In this document: piece after piece, positions 38,149 through 46,968 of the stretch
How positions within the stretch are numbered: the first letter of the stretch is position 1
How the letters are laid out: each line of letters starts with the position of its first letter
Translations under genes and position numbers: made by a program
The notes under the pieces: model-generated
What the model saw: the letters and a program-made list of their open reading frames with translations, nothing else
Told to the model about the DNA's origin: nothing
The model's database searches: none
Assembly (NCBI GenBank): GCA_024235735.1
Contig: JACKLU010000007.1
Location: 1 to 64,000 of the forward strand
Direction of reading: 5' to 3'
DNA from: Burkholderiales bacterium
GTDB lineage: Bacteria; Pseudomonadota; Gammaproteobacteria; Burkholderiales; Nitrosomonadaceae
Length of the DNA stretch: 64,000 nt

Positions 38149-38199
38149 CCGGTACTGAATAATCTGCGTAGGTCCGATTGGTTTTGTGAATCGGGCTTT
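38091..38199. repeat. Direct repeat of the transpeptidase 3' end, copy 1
   Basis: The final ~19 codons of the L,D-transpeptidase gene and the following ~50 bp. It includes a small stem, CCGATT/AATCGG at 38174-38194, that may act as a weak terminator. A diverged copy lies about 2 kb downstream at 40190-40289 in the same orientation. Identity is about 80% with a few small gaps, judged by eye. Confidence 0.75.
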
Positions 38200-38251
38200 C
38201 GGTCTATACCTTGATACGGGATTGCGCTTCGCCTATCCGGTCTGCCTCGCC

Positions 38252-38319
38252 TGTTCAGGTTGTTCCATTTATTCATACCGTTAGTCATCGTGGATAACGG
38301 TGAACTGAGGTTTCTAGGT
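38252..38319. repeat. Partial inverted copy of the 2948-3187 element end
   Basis: About 68 bp that, read on the minus strand, begin CCTAGAAACCTCAGTTCACC and match the left end of the element at 2948-3187, including the subterminal CCGTTA/TAACGG pair, for about 65 bp. The other end is missing. It is a remnant of a once larger element. Confidence 0.65.
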
Positions 38320-38579
38320 TGAACTTATATCAGGCAGTGATTTATAGACATGATCGATAATGAATACAGCCGTCATCCAGATAAATTCTCTCCTTGCGGT
38401 TGCTCGGGCAATCAAATGGCACAAGCCACCAGCCAATCCGGTTCTTAACGATCTTGCCATTGCCCATTTCCGGATTTCAATATCGCGCGGAATAAATTTT
38501 TGCTGGATATCAAGACCCCTTATGTTGCTATGGCGAAGTTTTATCAAAAAGATTGCCTTCTGCACAGCAATGCCATAGA

Positions 38580-38604
38580 CTGATAATTCTCTGTTAATTA
38601 TCAG
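38580..38604. promoter_or_regulatory. Palindrome upstream of the Phd-type antitoxin
   Basis: A perfect 9-bp inverted repeat, CTGATAATT / AATTATCAG, with a 7-bp spacer, ends 10 bp before the antitoxin start at 38615. Phd/YefM antitoxins repress their own promoters by binding such palindromes, so this is a candidate operator. It could also terminate upstream transcription, but no T run follows. Confidence 0.5.
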
Positions 38605-38614
38605 TCTATCTGTC

Positions 38615-38908
38615 ATGTTCAAAATGGATGCCATACACCCCGTTTCGGATTTTAGTCGCAAACCTGCCGAGCATATCAAACGGTTAAAAATGACCGGATT
38701 ACCTGAAATCCTGACGGTAAACGGTAAAGCTGAAATCGTTATCCAGGATGCCAAAGCCTATGAAAAAATGGTTGAGCTATTAGATTCACTGGAAAAAATA
38801 GCACGTGCAGCCAAATCTCATGACGAGGGCAAAGGCATTTCCGTCAATGAGTTCTTTAAGGAATTTGAAAAGAAGCATGGTTTAAAGCGTGATTCGGTAC
38901 AAGATTAA
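38615..38908 (+). CDS. Type II antitoxin, Phd/YefM family
   Basis: 97 residues. The N-terminal DNA-binding part reads MDAIHPVSDFSRKPAEHIKR, followed by GLPEILTVNGKAEIVIQDAKAYE, the usual Phd/YefM core, and a charged toxin-binding tail. Starts at 38615 or 38624 are both possible, and no clear ribosome-binding site separates them. It overlaps the toxin gene by 20 bp and probably represses the pair with the toxin. Confidence 0.85.
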   Translation: MFKMDAIHPVSDFSRKPAEHIKRLKMTGLPEILTVNGKAEIVIQDAKAYEKMVELLDSLEKIARAAKSHDEGKGISVNEFFKEFEKKHGLKRDSVQD

Positions 38909-39188
38909 TATCGCGCCAGAAGCAGCAAAAGAAATAGAAGATATTTATCTTTATATTGCCGATGATTCTCCGAATAATGCGGTAAAGTGGTATTTTGCTA
39001 TCCATGACAAAATACACGCACTAAAAGATTTCCCTGATAGCTGTCCTATCGCATATGAAGACCGGTTCTATGATTTCCAGATAAGAAATCTTATTTTCGG
39101 GAATTACCGCGTCATTTATCGCATACAAGAAGACATTATCCAGATTTTGCATGTCAAGCATACCGCTCAGCAACGAAATCCATTTTAA
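38889..39188 (+). CDS. Type II toxin, RelE/ParE family
   Basis: 99 residues starting at GTG (MIRYKINIAPEAAKEIEDIY). The layout is the RelE/ParE fold: an N-terminal strand and two helices, then IRNLIFGNYRVIYRIQEDII and ILHVKHTAQQRNPF. RelE members cut mRNA on the ribosome and ParE members poison gyrase; the C-terminal HVKHTAQQR form is common in ParE-like proteins, but the target cannot be settled. It overlaps its antitoxin gene. Confidence 0.87.
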   Translation: MIRYKINIAPEAAKEIEDIYLYIADDSPNNAVKWYFAIHDKIHALKDFPDSCPIAYEDRFYDFQIRNLIFGNYRVIYRIQEDIIQILHVKHTAQQRNPF

Positions 39189-39296
39189 TTGCTACAGTGG
39201 AATAATTGGCCATCTTGGAGCACTACCCTGAATTTGACGCTCGACCAGAATCTGTCTTTCGTCGTTGCAGTCAATCCCCTGCCTCAACAAAATGAT

Positions 39297-39346
39297 CATT
39301 CTTCTTTGGTTTTAAGGAAAACATTCTTCTTTGGTTTTAAGGAAAA
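39297..39346. repeat. 25-bp perfect tandem duplication before the next gene
   Basis: Two adjacent identical 25-bp units (39297-39321 and 39322-39346; unit starts CATTCTTCTTTGG and ends AAGGAAAA). The second unit ends 7 bp before ATG 39354, and its AAGGA supplies the ribosome-binding site, so that site is duplicated. It is probably a recent slippage event. Confidence 0.85.
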
Positions 39347-39353
39347 ATTCAAT

Positions 39354-39800
39354 ATGAAAATAAATATCACAAAAAAAGAATACAGACTGTTACTCGATAT
39401 TCTCTATCTAGGAGACTGGATGTTAACGGCGCATGACGATCAGGAAGCACCTGAAAAAGAGAAGTATCAAGACGTAATTCAGAAATTCTACTCCTATGCT
39501 AAAGAGATGGGTTATGAAAATTTAATAGAAGCTGACAAAGCATCCAATAAATACTATGAAACGCGAGAATACGAAGATACCGGAGGAACTCACGAGATCA
39601 TTGATACCTATAATAATGCAACATTCTGGGACGAGTTAGTATTAGAACTTGCTATGAGAGATGCCAAAGAAAAAGTAGGAAATGACGCATTCAAAAAAAT
39701 GTCACCAGAAGAAAGAATCCACTTATTGTACACATTGGAAGAACAGTATCATGACGAATTCGCCGCTAATGACCTGGCTAATCTCAGAGTCAATAAATGA
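39354..39800 (+). CDS. Hypothetical soluble acidic protein
   Basis: 148 residues starting MKINITKKEYRLLLDILYLG. No signal peptide or membrane segment. Glu/Asp/Lys-rich, with MLTAHDDQEAPEKEKYQDV, a tyrosine-rich middle and MSPEERIHLLYTLEEQYHDE at the C-terminus. The family is not recognised. I reject the longer frame from 39189 because its first 55 codons include the tandem duplication and look non-coding. Base composition is AT-richer than the operons around it, as for the preceding toxin-antitoxin pair, suggesting a shared origin. Confidence 0.7.
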   Translation: MKINITKKEYRLLLDILYLGDWMLTAHDDQEAPEKEKYQDVIQKFYSYAKEMGYENLIEADKASNKYYETREYEDTGGTHEIIDTYNNATFWDELVLELAMRDAKEKVGNDAFKKMSPEERIHLLYTLEEQYHDEFAANDLANLRVNK

Positions 39801-40172
39801 TGCGCAAACATACCCGAAATACCTTCGGTAATTTACACAAGCAAAGGTTTGCCAATGTTTCATTAAAAAAGTCAATAAACGCGTGAATACGTTGATTCAG
39901 TGCCTCAATGGAAGGAAAGCTACCGCGTTTGAGCAATCGGCGACTTAAAATCCCGAACCAAATCTCAACGTTCAGCCATGAACAATGTTTTGGCGTATAG
40001 ACAAAACGAACACGATGCTCAGGGCACTGCAAAAAAGCCGCCGCGAGGCCATATTCTCTAAAATGCCAGATTGACCTTTTTCACCAAGGGGTGTTTTTGT
40101 CCCGCACAGTTCAACCACGTATTTCACCAATGAAGCCGATTTATGCGTATTGAGCTGGCCGACTATAAACAC
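39790..40172 (-). pseudogene. IS630-type transposase remnant
   Basis: The C-terminal third of a DDE transposase in two frames. The upstream frame reads FIVGQLNTHKSASLVKYV, ending near 40030; the other frame continues HRVRFVYTPKHCSWLNVEIW and LNQRIHAFIDFFNETLA. The YTPKHCSWLNxxE block is the hallmark of IS630 family enzymes. The N-terminal part is absent and one indel breaks the rest. The fragment runs up to the duplicated transpeptidase tail at 40190. Confidence 0.8.
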
Positions 40173-40189
40173 CCATTTTGCATTTGGGT

Positions 40190-40289
40190 CAGCGAAGTGG
40201 CTGGAAAGCTGGAAATGGCGGATGATGCCGTCAAAGCCGGCGCAGTAACAATCCGCGTAGGTCCGATTAGCTTTGCGTAATCGGGCTTT
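40190..40289. repeat. Direct repeat of the transpeptidase 3' end, copy 2
   Basis: A ~100-bp sequence similar to 38091-38199, starting CAGCGAAGTGG. It still encodes SEVAGKLEMADDA in one frame and has the stem CCGATT/AATCGG. It is severed from any transpeptidase gene body and lies directly beside the IS630 remnant, so it marks the right edge of the insert that starts after copy 1. Confidence 0.75.
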
Positions 40290-40389
40290 TGCGGGTTATG
40301 CGAACAGATTCAAGCATGAATAATCGATCAAGGCGCGAAGCGCTGCCAGAATACAATTCTGACCCGGTTTGCAGGTGTGATGATTCTCC

Positions 40390-40419
40390 TTGGCACATCA
40401 ATTGAAATCGTGCCATAAT
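40390..40419 (+). promoter_or_regulatory. Promoter and palindromic operator of the AbrB/PIN module
   Basis: TTGGCA (40390-40395) and CATAAT (40414-40419) with an 18-bp spacer form a sigma-70-like promoter 10 bp upstream of ATG 40430. The arms TGGCAC and GTGCCA form an inverted repeat spanning it, a plausible site for autorepression by the AbrB-like antitoxin. Confidence 0.55.
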
Positions 40420-40429
40420 TTTTTCCATT

Positions 40430-40696
40430 ATGCCAAAATTGATAACACAAACCGAAGTGCGACTTGATCCTCAGGGCCGGTTGGTCATTCCTGCGCCGCT
40501 CAGGCATTCGCTCGGATTTGAATCCGGGGATAGTCTGATTGCTCGTATGGAAGATGGCCGCTTGATTTTGGAAAAAGCGGAGACAATCAAGCGGCGTCTC
40601 AAGAATCGTTTCGCCCAGTTGCCGCCAGGCGCCAGCCTGGCTGAAGAATTGATTGCAGAGCGGCGGGAGGAAGCAAAACGGGAAATTAAGGAATGA
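40430..40696 (+). CDS. vapB: AbrB/SpoVT-type antitoxin (VapB-like)
   Basis: 88 residues. The N-terminal swapped-hairpin DNA-binding domain reads EVRLDPQGRLVIPAPLRHSL and FESGDSLIARMEDGRLILE. The C-terminal tail, SLAEELIAERREEAKREIKE, binds the toxin. It overlaps the following PIN toxin gene by 4 bp (ATGA). Confidence 0.9.
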   Translation: MPKLITQTEVRLDPQGRLVIPAPLRHSLGFESGDSLIARMEDGRLILEKAETIKRRLKNRFAQLPPGASLAEELIAERREEAKREIKE

Positions 40697-41073
40697 CGGT
40701 CATTCTTGATGCATCGGCTTTGCTGAGTTTTTTGCAAAATGAACCGGGAAATAATCAAGTGGAAGCGGTTTTGCCGGAAGCCGTCATTTGCAGTGTTAAT
40801 TGGTCTGAGGTGGTACAAAAAACGATAGCGGCGGGTGTCGATATCAACGGGATGCGAGAGGACCTGGAAGCGCTGGGATTGAGAATACTGCCCTTTTCCA
40901 CAGAAGAAGCCGAACTCGCCGCGCAGCTCTGGCAACAAACCCGTCAGGCCGGCTTGTCACTGGGAGATCGTGCTTGTTTAAGTGTCGGTCTCAGAATGAA
41001 TGCAAGCGTATTGACGGCAGATCAAATCTGGGCAACATTGAATTTGCCGGTGGTTGTGCGTTGTATTCGCTGA
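40693..41073 (+). CDS. vapC: PIN-domain ribonuclease toxin (VapC-like)
   Basis: 126 residues. The acidic residues of the PIN site are visible: Asp6 in ILDASALL, Glu in NWSEVVQKT (about 39), and Asp in GLSLGDRACLSVG (about 94). Such toxins cleave tRNA or rRNA when released from the antitoxin. It overlaps vapB by 4 bp. Confidence 0.92.
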   Translation: MTVILDASALLSFLQNEPGNNQVEAVLPEAVICSVNWSEVVQKTIAAGVDINGMREDLEALGLRILPFSTEEAELAAQLWQQTRQAGLSLGDRACLSVGLRMNASVLTADQIWATLNLPVVVRCIR

Positions 41074-41093
41074 TACCCGATACCCGATACCCG
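41073..41093. repeat. Three tandem 7-bp repeats at the vapC stop
   Basis: Three perfect head-to-tail copies of ATACCCG directly after the vapC stop codon. Simple-sequence slippage; no function is visible. Confidence 0.7.
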
Positions 41094-41964
41094 ACGACAG
41101 TCTACCGTGCAACTGTATATGATGAACCCTGCTTTTTGCAAAGAGGATCGTAGATAAAATCCAGCCGGAGACGTTAACAGGTTTTCGCAAACTTCTAAAA
41201 GCTGCGGGCCGGTCACTGGCGCATTCACAAAGACGGGGTCAGGTCTTTCAATATCGCATCCAGTCTAACCTTACTCGTCATACTGCTGAGCAAAAGGCTG
41301 GGGAAATTCATGTTGCATCTCATTCTCCTTATGATAAAGCCCGGTAGGGTGAGCGGAGGCACATCAATCAAGCAGTAGTTTAAAAACAGAAAAACAAGCG
41401 AAATGACAGAATACCGGCGTGCCTGTATTGTCTGGGGTTCCTGGTTTTTTTTACGGTCAATTTTGCCGAACGCAAGTACAACCGGCTATTAGTCGAGAAA
41501 ATCGATTTACTTCGTGGCGCATTTGAATACACAAAATAGCGTTACCCTTTTCCGGGAATTGGGGAAGTCATGAAGGTTATGATATCGAGGGACTTGAATG
41601 ATACAACCGATGCGCCTCCTTGCGGTCGGCACATCCTACCGAACTGATGGGTCTTAATCCGGGTCTGGATTTTTTTTACGGATGTTATACCGACAACAGA
41701 CAAAACCAGAAACCGATGGCAAACTGATGACTACATACGCAGTTGCTGAAATTGTCGTGGAACGCCAGCGGTTGAATATCGCGGAAAAACACTGTGTGCT
41801 GTACAAGTCTGTTCCGCCTCAAAGCAGTGTTCCAGAGGGATGGCTATAAGTAATCTGTTGCTGTTGTCACCATTTCGATGGCAATAGAAATAATCTATTC
41901 TTTTCAATGCCTCCGGAAGCCTGCTAAAAACTGAATTTTATTAATTTCATAAGGAATTTTGTCA
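41094..41964. other. Gene-poor stretch
   Basis: About 870 bp without a supported gene. Short frames such as TELMGLNPGLDFFYGCYTD (about 41635-41690) and MTTYAVAEIVVERQRLNIAE (41728 onward, 40 codons) look like fragments of decayed coding sequence, but I cannot identify the source. The final ~20 bp hold the AAGGA ribosome-binding site of the next gene. Confidence 0.4.
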
Positions 41965-42543
41965 ATGGGAACAATCAGCCGGATTATCGAAAATGCGCCG
42001 GTAACGCCTGAAATCGACGCGACTTTTAACAAAATCAAAACAGCATTGAAAGCGCCTTTTACACCACATTTTTTTCGTGTATGGGCAGCTTCACCGGAGT
42101 CACTAAAAGGCATCTGGCCTGTGATGAATCATATTTTAACGCGCGGACGGGTTGGCAGGCGTCTCAAGGAAATGATTTTTGTAGCCATTTCCTCACTGAA
42201 AAACTGTCATTACTGTGAGGCTGCGCACCATGCGTTTTGTTTGAATATTGGCGTATCGGCAGCGCAAATAAAGCATTTGATTGAGCATCATACCATTGAG
42301 GAAGCGGATGGAGCGCAAGACAAAGCGGCAATCGATTTTGCCGTCAGACTGGCGAAGGATTCGCATGCTTCCAGTGAGCAGGACTTTCAGACGCTGAAAG
42401 GACATGGCTTTGACGAAGAGGAGATTATGGAAATAATCGCCATGTCGGGCATGGCCGTCTTCTACAATCATCTGGCCAATGCAACCAAAATCAATATCGA
42501 TGAGGGTTTTAGCCAGATTCTTGCCGGAAGTGCCGGTAAATAA
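41965..42543 (+). CDS. AhpD-like carboxymuconolactone decarboxylase family protein
   Basis: 192 residues, starting at ATG 41965 with AAGGA 9 bp upstream. The CMD domain carries the redox motif in LKNCHYCEAAHHAFC (CxxC plus the following histidines), as in AhpD and peroxidase-related proteins. The domain is helical, with MIFVAISSLKNC before the motif. A role in peroxide defence is likely by family, but the reductase partner is not in the window. Confidence 0.85.
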   Translation: MGTISRIIENAPVTPEIDATFNKIKTALKAPFTPHFFRVWAASPESLKGIWPVMNHILTRGRVGRRLKEMIFVAISSLKNCHYCEAAHHAFCLNIGVSAAQIKHLIEHHTIEEADGAQDKAAIDFAVRLAKDSHASSEQDFQTLKGHGFDEEEIMEIIAMSGMAVFYNHLANATKINIDEGFSQILAGSAGK

Positions 42544-42637
42544 CGCCAGAACCAATGCATTCTCAACATGCCCTGTGTGTGCAGGTTGACAAGCGGACTA
42601 ACCGGGCCTGCTATCGACTCCTGCCATGCGAACGTTT

Positions 42638-43708
42638 TTATAATGCACCCACCGCAGCGCGCAGTCCTTCAAGATTCTGAGTCATCCGTTCTTTCTTGTG
42701 CTCCCTGCCAATGCTTCTTTTTAACGCATGACCCAGTCCGGTAATCTGGTCTGTCGATGTGCGATGCGTGTAAAAGATCACTGAACCGTCGCGATAGGGC
42801 AGGCAGCCGACGATCAGGTGACTGGAATTGTAAGAATGCCCGACATAAAACTGCCTTGTGACTATAACCGAAGCTGTATCCGAGGTCAGCATGATGCGGT
42901 GGCTCAGAATAGCCGTTGGCCGGTCATCGACCAGGTTGTTGAGCCAGAAAAAATGTTCCAGCGTACCGGCGGGCAGTGGCGCCGGGTAATTGAGCCAGGC
43001 AGTGGCTAAGTTGGGTGAGAAGTGCGCCAGCAGTTTGCTGCTCAACGCGGCCTGACGCAATTCTTCCGCCGGACTGGATTCGCCATCCGCACGCGCATAG
43101 GGCGCGATGCCGTTTAATCCTTTCTCGCGATAGGCCTGCCAGCGTTGTAAAAGCAGTTGCTGATACTGTTGCGATACGAGTGCGGCCAGCGCCGTGTCAT
43201 CATCGACAGGGTGGTTTTTCCGCAATGCCGCGAATTTTCTGATTTCAGCTGCGGACAGGTTGAACTGGTCATCGGCTTCCGCGTTGAGCAAATCATTCAC
43301 TTCATCAATCTGGTCAGGTGAAAAAACAAAACCGGTGAAGGCGCTGCTGGCGGATTCCGGTGCTATTGCGCCATATTGCCGAACATCCGGATCGATCATT
43401 GCCAAATCACCATTTTTGAAAAATTCAACCAGCTTCGCGGGCGGAGCGGCGAGATACATGGCCAATCCCAGCGCGAGTTCCTTTTGCGTCGCTTCCGCAA
43501 CGTCAAACGATACGATCTCGCCTTGATCCAGCTCGGCGATCTGTTCTTCATCCAGCTGGAATGTGGCGATAATCGCATTGACATCCGCTGTAATCGCCGT
43601 TGTCTGCGCGTGCAGCCGCGTTTGCGCATGCAAAACGGCCATCAGTACAAGAAAAAGAACATGGCCATAAACGCTGGCAGAGATTTTGTTTCCGGGCGGT
43701 TTTTTCAT
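42638..43708 (-). CDS. Secreted hypothetical protein
   Basis: 356 residues with a signal peptide (KISASVYGHVLFLVLMAVLHAQT, cleavage likely after about residue 34). The middle is helical and acidic (DQGEIVSFDVAEATQKELAL). The C-terminal half contains LEHFFWLNNLVDDRPTAILSH and a strand-rich segment, RQFYVGHSYNSSHLIVGCLP. The family is not recognised. It is monocistronic, with a family B repeat upstream in the divergent gap. Confidence 0.7.
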   Translation of the reverse strand: MKKPPGNKISASVYGHVLFLVLMAVLHAQTRLHAQTTAITADVNAIIATFQLDEEQIAELDQGEIVSFDVAEATQKELALGLAMYLAAPPAKLVEFFKNGDLAMIDPDVRQYGAIAPESASSAFTGFVFSPDQIDEVNDLLNAEADDQFNLSAAEIRKFAALRKNHPVDDDTALAALVSQQYQQLLLQRWQAYREKGLNGIAPYARADGESSPAEELRQAALSSKLLAHFSPNLATAWLNYPAPLPAGTLEHFFWLNNLVDDRPTAILSHRIMLTSDTASVIVTRQFYVGHSYNSSHLIVGCLPYRDGSVIFYTHRTSTDQITGLGHALKRSIGREHKKERMTQNLEGLRAAVGAL

Positions 43709-43881
43709 TCATCAACCCCTGCTTATCAATGATTTATGCTATTAAATCATATTCATGATGACATCATTCACCTATTCGCGAGCCATCCTTTGCGTACTCG
43801 GGTTTTTGTGTTGCATGGTGAGCGTGTTGTGCTGAACAGGCAGTTCAGCGATGAATGCACTTTGCTTAATTTAAAACTTTG

Positions 43882-44024
43882 GTAACTATTCAGCGCACTT
43901 TGTCATTCCGAGCAACGCGAGGAATCCTGGGTTTTGGGAGTGTTAATAACCGCTCAAGATTTCTCGCTGCCGCTCGAAATGACAGAATAATCAAACGCCT
44001 TGTCAAACAAGGCTGAATAGATAC
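43882..44024. repeat. MITE-like palindromic element, family B, copy 2
   Basis: A 143-bp copy in the same orientation as 31694-31836 and about 90% identical. The flanking 8-mers AAACTTTG (43874-43881) and AAACCTTG (44025-44032) match at 7 of 8 positions, a slightly decayed target duplication. It lies about 115 bp before the hsdM-2 start. Confidence 0.85.
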
Positions 44025-44138
44025 AAACCTTGCAGTGTCTGAGACGCCGGCAGGATTCATAGTGAGGAAACATTTTTTGCGGGTAACAAAGCGTTGTGAC
44101 AAAATCCGGGTTTTTCGAGATGCCCGGAACAAGGACGC

Positions 44139-45890
44139 ATGAATCATCAATCCCTCTCTGCCTTTATCTGGTCGGTCGCCGATCTGTTGCGTGGCGATTA
44201 CAAACAATCGGAATACGGCAAGGTGATTTTGCCATTCACGGTATTACGCCGCCTGGACTGTGTACTGGAATCCACCAAGGCAGCGGTGCTGGCCGAACAG
44301 GCCGATAAACTGAAAGCCGATATCAACCCGGAACCTTTTCTGTTGCGCAAGGCGGGGCAGAGTTTTTACAACATCTCGCCGCTGGACATGAAAAAACTCA
44401 TGGGCGATCAGGATCACATCAGGGAAAACCTGTTCGCCTATATTCAGGGGTTTTCTGCTGCGGTGCGGGATATTTTCGAGCGGTTTGACTTTTATACCCA
44501 GGTTGAACGGCTCGCCAAAGCCGGATTGCTGTATCAGGTGACCGAACGCTTTGCGAACGTGGATTTGCACCCGGATCAAGTCAGCAACAGCCAGATGGGG
44601 CTGGTTTTCGAGGAGCTGATCCGCAAGTTTGCCGAGATTTCCAATGAAACCGCCGGTGAACACTTCACCCCGCGTGAGGTCATCCGCCTCATGGTCAATC
44701 TGCTGTTCATCGAGGATGACGATGTGCTGGCCAAACCCGGCGTGGTGCGCACCATCTACGATCCGACAGCGGGTACCGGCGGCATGCTGTCGGTGGCGGG
44801 GGAATACCTGCATGAGCACAATCCTGATGCTCGCCTGACCATGTTTGGCCAGGAACTCAACCCGGAATCGTATGCGATCTGCAAAGCCGACATGCTCATC
44901 AAAGGGCAGGATGTCGCCAATATCACGTTTGGCAATACGTTCTCGGATGACGGCCACCTGCATCGGAAATTCGACTATATGCTGTCCAATCCGCCGTTTG
45001 GCGTGGAATGGAAAAAAGTTGAAAAGGAAATCCGCAGGGAACATGAAACGCAAGGCTACAGCGGCCGTTTCGGTCCCGGTCTGCCGCGCGTATCGGACGG
45101 TTCGCTGCTGTTCCTGCTGCACTTGATCAGTAAAATGCGTCCCGCCGTCGATGGCGGCAGCCGCTTCGGCATCGTTTTGAACGGTTCGCCGCTGTTTACC
45201 GGCGCAGCGGGTTCGGGGGAAAGCGAAATCCGCCGCTATGTGCTGGAAAACGATCTGCTGGAAGCCATTATCGGCCTGCCAACGGACATGTTCTATAACA
45301 CCGGCATTTCCACGTATGTGTGGATACTGTCCAACCGCAAGCCGGAACACCGCAAAGGACTGGTTCAATTGATCGATGCCTCAAGCTACTGGCAGAAAAT
45401 GCGCAAAAGCCTCGGCTCCAAACGCAAGGAACTATCCGATGACCATATCGCTGAAATCACCCGCCTGTTCGGACAATTCATCGAAGCCAGCCAGGACAAT
45501 AATGGCAAGAAACCGATTTCACGTATCTTCAAAAATACTGACTTCGGTTATCGTACCATAACCGTGGAACGGCCATTGCGCGACGAAAGCGGACAAATCG
45601 TGCTGACCGCCAAAGGCAAGCAGAAAGGCAAACCGCAACCGGACGCCAGCCTGCGCGATACCGAGAACGTACCTTTGAATGAAGCCGTGGAAGACTATTT
45701 CCAGCGTGAAGTCCTGCCGCATGTGCCCGATGCCTGGATCGATCATGACAAGACCAAAGTGGGTTATGAAATCCCGTTCAATCGGTATTTCTACGTGTTC
45801 GAGCCACCCCGTCCACTGGCTGAAATCGATGCGGAGCTGAAGCAATGCACCGACCGCATACTGGCGATGATTAAAGGGTTGTCGGCATGA
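44139..45890 (+). CDS. hsdM: Type I restriction-modification methyltransferase HsdM (system 2)
   Basis: 583 residues. HsdM N-terminal helical domain (about 8-150), then the methyltransferase domain with the S-adenosylmethionine motif [11 protein letters not shown] (about 207) and catalytic [10 protein letters not shown] (about 283). [21 protein letters not shown] matches the late conserved part. It methylates adenine in the recognition site and is required for cleavage by HsdR. The frame is intact. The stop overlaps a 57-codon ORF by 4 bp (ATGA). It differs strongly in sequence from hsdM of system 1. Confidence 0.95.
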   Translation: MNHQSLSAFIWSVADLLRGDYKQSEYGKVILPFTVLRRLDCVLESTKAAVLAEQADKLKADINPEPFLLRKAGQSFYNISPLDMKKLMGDQDHIRENLFAYIQGFSAAVRDIFERFDFYTQVERLAKAGLLYQVTERFANVDLHPDQVSNSQMGLVFEELIRKFAEISNETAGEHFTPREVIRLMVNLLFIEDDDVLAKPGVVRTIYDPTAGTGGMLSVAGEYLHEHNPDARLTMFGQELNPESYAICKADMLIKGQDVANITFGNTFSDDGHLHRKFDYMLSNPPFGVEWKKVEKEIRREHETQGYSGRFGPGLPRVSDGSLLFLLHLISKMRPAVDGGSRFGIVLNGSPLFTGAAGSGESEIRRYVLENDLLEAIIGLPTDMFYNTGISTYVWILSNRKPEHRKGLVQLIDASSYWQKMRKSLGSKRKELSDDHIAEITRLFGQFIEASQDNNGKKPISRIFKNTDFGYRTITVERPLRDESGQIVLTAKGKQKGKPQPDASLRDTENVPLNEAVEDYFQREVLPHVPDAWIDHDKTKVGYEIPFNRYFYVFEPPRPLAEIDAELKQCTDRILAMIKGLSA

Positions 45891-46060
45891 CCGATACGAT
45901 CGGTTATTGCGGCTATAGCAGCTTAAGGGGTAAAGCAAGGGGTAAAAAATCCTTGAGTTTTTTTGCCAATCAGCCGATAATTCGACCTAACAACACCCGC
46001 TACGCCTCTCAACGATGCGCACCAAGCGGGTTACTTTTTTGTGGGGCCGTGAACGCATGA
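45887..46060 (+). CDS. 57-codon ORF linking hsdM and abi
   Basis: [20 protein letters not shown] at the start, 57 residues, basic, two cysteines near the end. Its ATG overlaps the hsdM stop (ATGA at 45887-45890), and its TGA overlaps the abi start (ATGA at 46057-46060). It is unbroken across the 166-bp gap and would let ribosomes pass from hsdM to abi by termination-reinitiation. No similarity is recognised. It may be a real small gene, a coupling device or a chance frame. Confidence 0.4.
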   Translation: MTDTIGYCGYSSLRGKARGKKSLSFFANQPIIRPNNTRYASQRCAPSGLLFCGAVNA

Positions 46061-46968
46061 CTTTCGCCAAACCGCCCCTATCAGTGGCCGATCAGGTCAA
46101 ACTGCTCAAGCAGCGTGGGATGGAAATCTCGAATGATGATGAGGCCACGCACTATCTGACGCACATCAATTATTACCGGTTGCGCGCTTATTGGCTCCCC
46201 TACGAAATACCCAATCAAAAAGGCGATCATCGCTTCCAGCCCGGCACCCGGTTTATCGATATCATTGCGATCTATCAGTTTGACCGGACATTACGCCTGC
46301 TGTTATTGGACGCGATCGAGCGCGTGGAAATTTCATTACGCGCCCGATGGGCGAATTACCTCTCCCTCAATTATGGCGCTTTTGCACACCACGATAGTTC
46401 CCTGTTTCAAGATCACGAATTATGGAAGCGGGGATGCGAAGAGTTGAATACCGAATTTCAACGCAGCCACGAAACCTTCGCCAAGCATTATCAGGAACGC
46501 TACAACCATCTGGCTACACCGCCCATCTGGGTGTCTTGTGAATTGATGACCATTGGACATCTGTCGCGGTGGATAAAAAATCTGCGCAAGCCGCACGATC
46601 GGCAGGCCATCGCCAATACCTACCAACTGGATGAAAAAGTACTGGTGTCATTTCTGCATCACCTGACCATCGTCCGCAATCATTGCGCGCATCATGGACG
46701 TATCTGGAATCGCCGTCTGACGATGAAAATGCGCCTGCCCAGGAGACCAGTGGCGTTGATGAAGGAGTTCAATCACGATGCGCGCGCGCACGGACAGCTC
46801 TACAATACCCTTGTGATGCTCGCTTTTTTATTACGCTGCATCAGTCCGGAATCGCTCTGGCGCAACAAATTGATCGCGCTGATCAATTCATGCCAACAGG
46901 CATCGGTTGACATGATGGGTTTTCCGGCAGGATGGCAAAGCCTTTCGCTGTGGAAGGAGGTATCGTGA
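46057..46968 (+). CDS. Abi_2 (AbiD/AbiF-like) abortive infection protein
   Basis: About 303 residues from [20 protein letters not shown], the typical family opening; an in-frame ATG 14 codons earlier is possible. LTHINYYRLRAYWLPYE (about 40), FDRTLRLLLLDAIERVEIS (about 77) and the C-terminal RNHCAHHGRIWNR are the Abi_2 hallmarks. The last matches the HEPN R-x4-6-H ribonuclease motif. Such proteins stop phage growth by harming the infected cell. The gene is inserted between hsdM and hsdS of the type I operon and overlaps hsdS by 4 bp (GTGA). Confidence 0.9.
   Translation: MTFAKPPLSVADQVKLLKQRGMEISNDDEATHYLTHINYYRLRAYWLPYEIPNQKGDHRFQPGTRFIDIIAIYQFDRTLRLLLLDAIERVEISLRARWANYLSLNYGAFAHHDSSLFQDHELWKRGCEELNTEFQRSHETFAKHYQERYNHLATPPIWVSCELMTIGHLSRWIKNLRKPHDRQAIANTYQLDEKVLVSFLHHLTIVRNHCAHHGRIWNRRLTMKMRLPRRPVALMKEFNHDARAHGQLYNTLVMLAFLLRCISPESLWRNKLIALINSCQQASVDMMGFPAGWQSLSLWKEVS

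Noticed and set aside
38314..38754. 146-codon minus-strand frame across the Phd antitoxin region
   Set aside because: It overlaps the well-supported antitoxin gene and its operator palindrome and has no family features. The 38320-38580 part may hold decayed coding sequence (plus-strand text like KTPYVAMAKFYQKDCLLHSN) but cannot be assigned.
41073..41093. Possible start of a CRISPR-like array
   Set aside because: Only three adjacent 7-bp units without spacers; no cas genes in the window.
44244..45368. 374-codon minus-strand frame opposite hsdM-2
   Set aside because: Shadow of the plus-strand methyltransferase; no start signal and no recognisable protein features.
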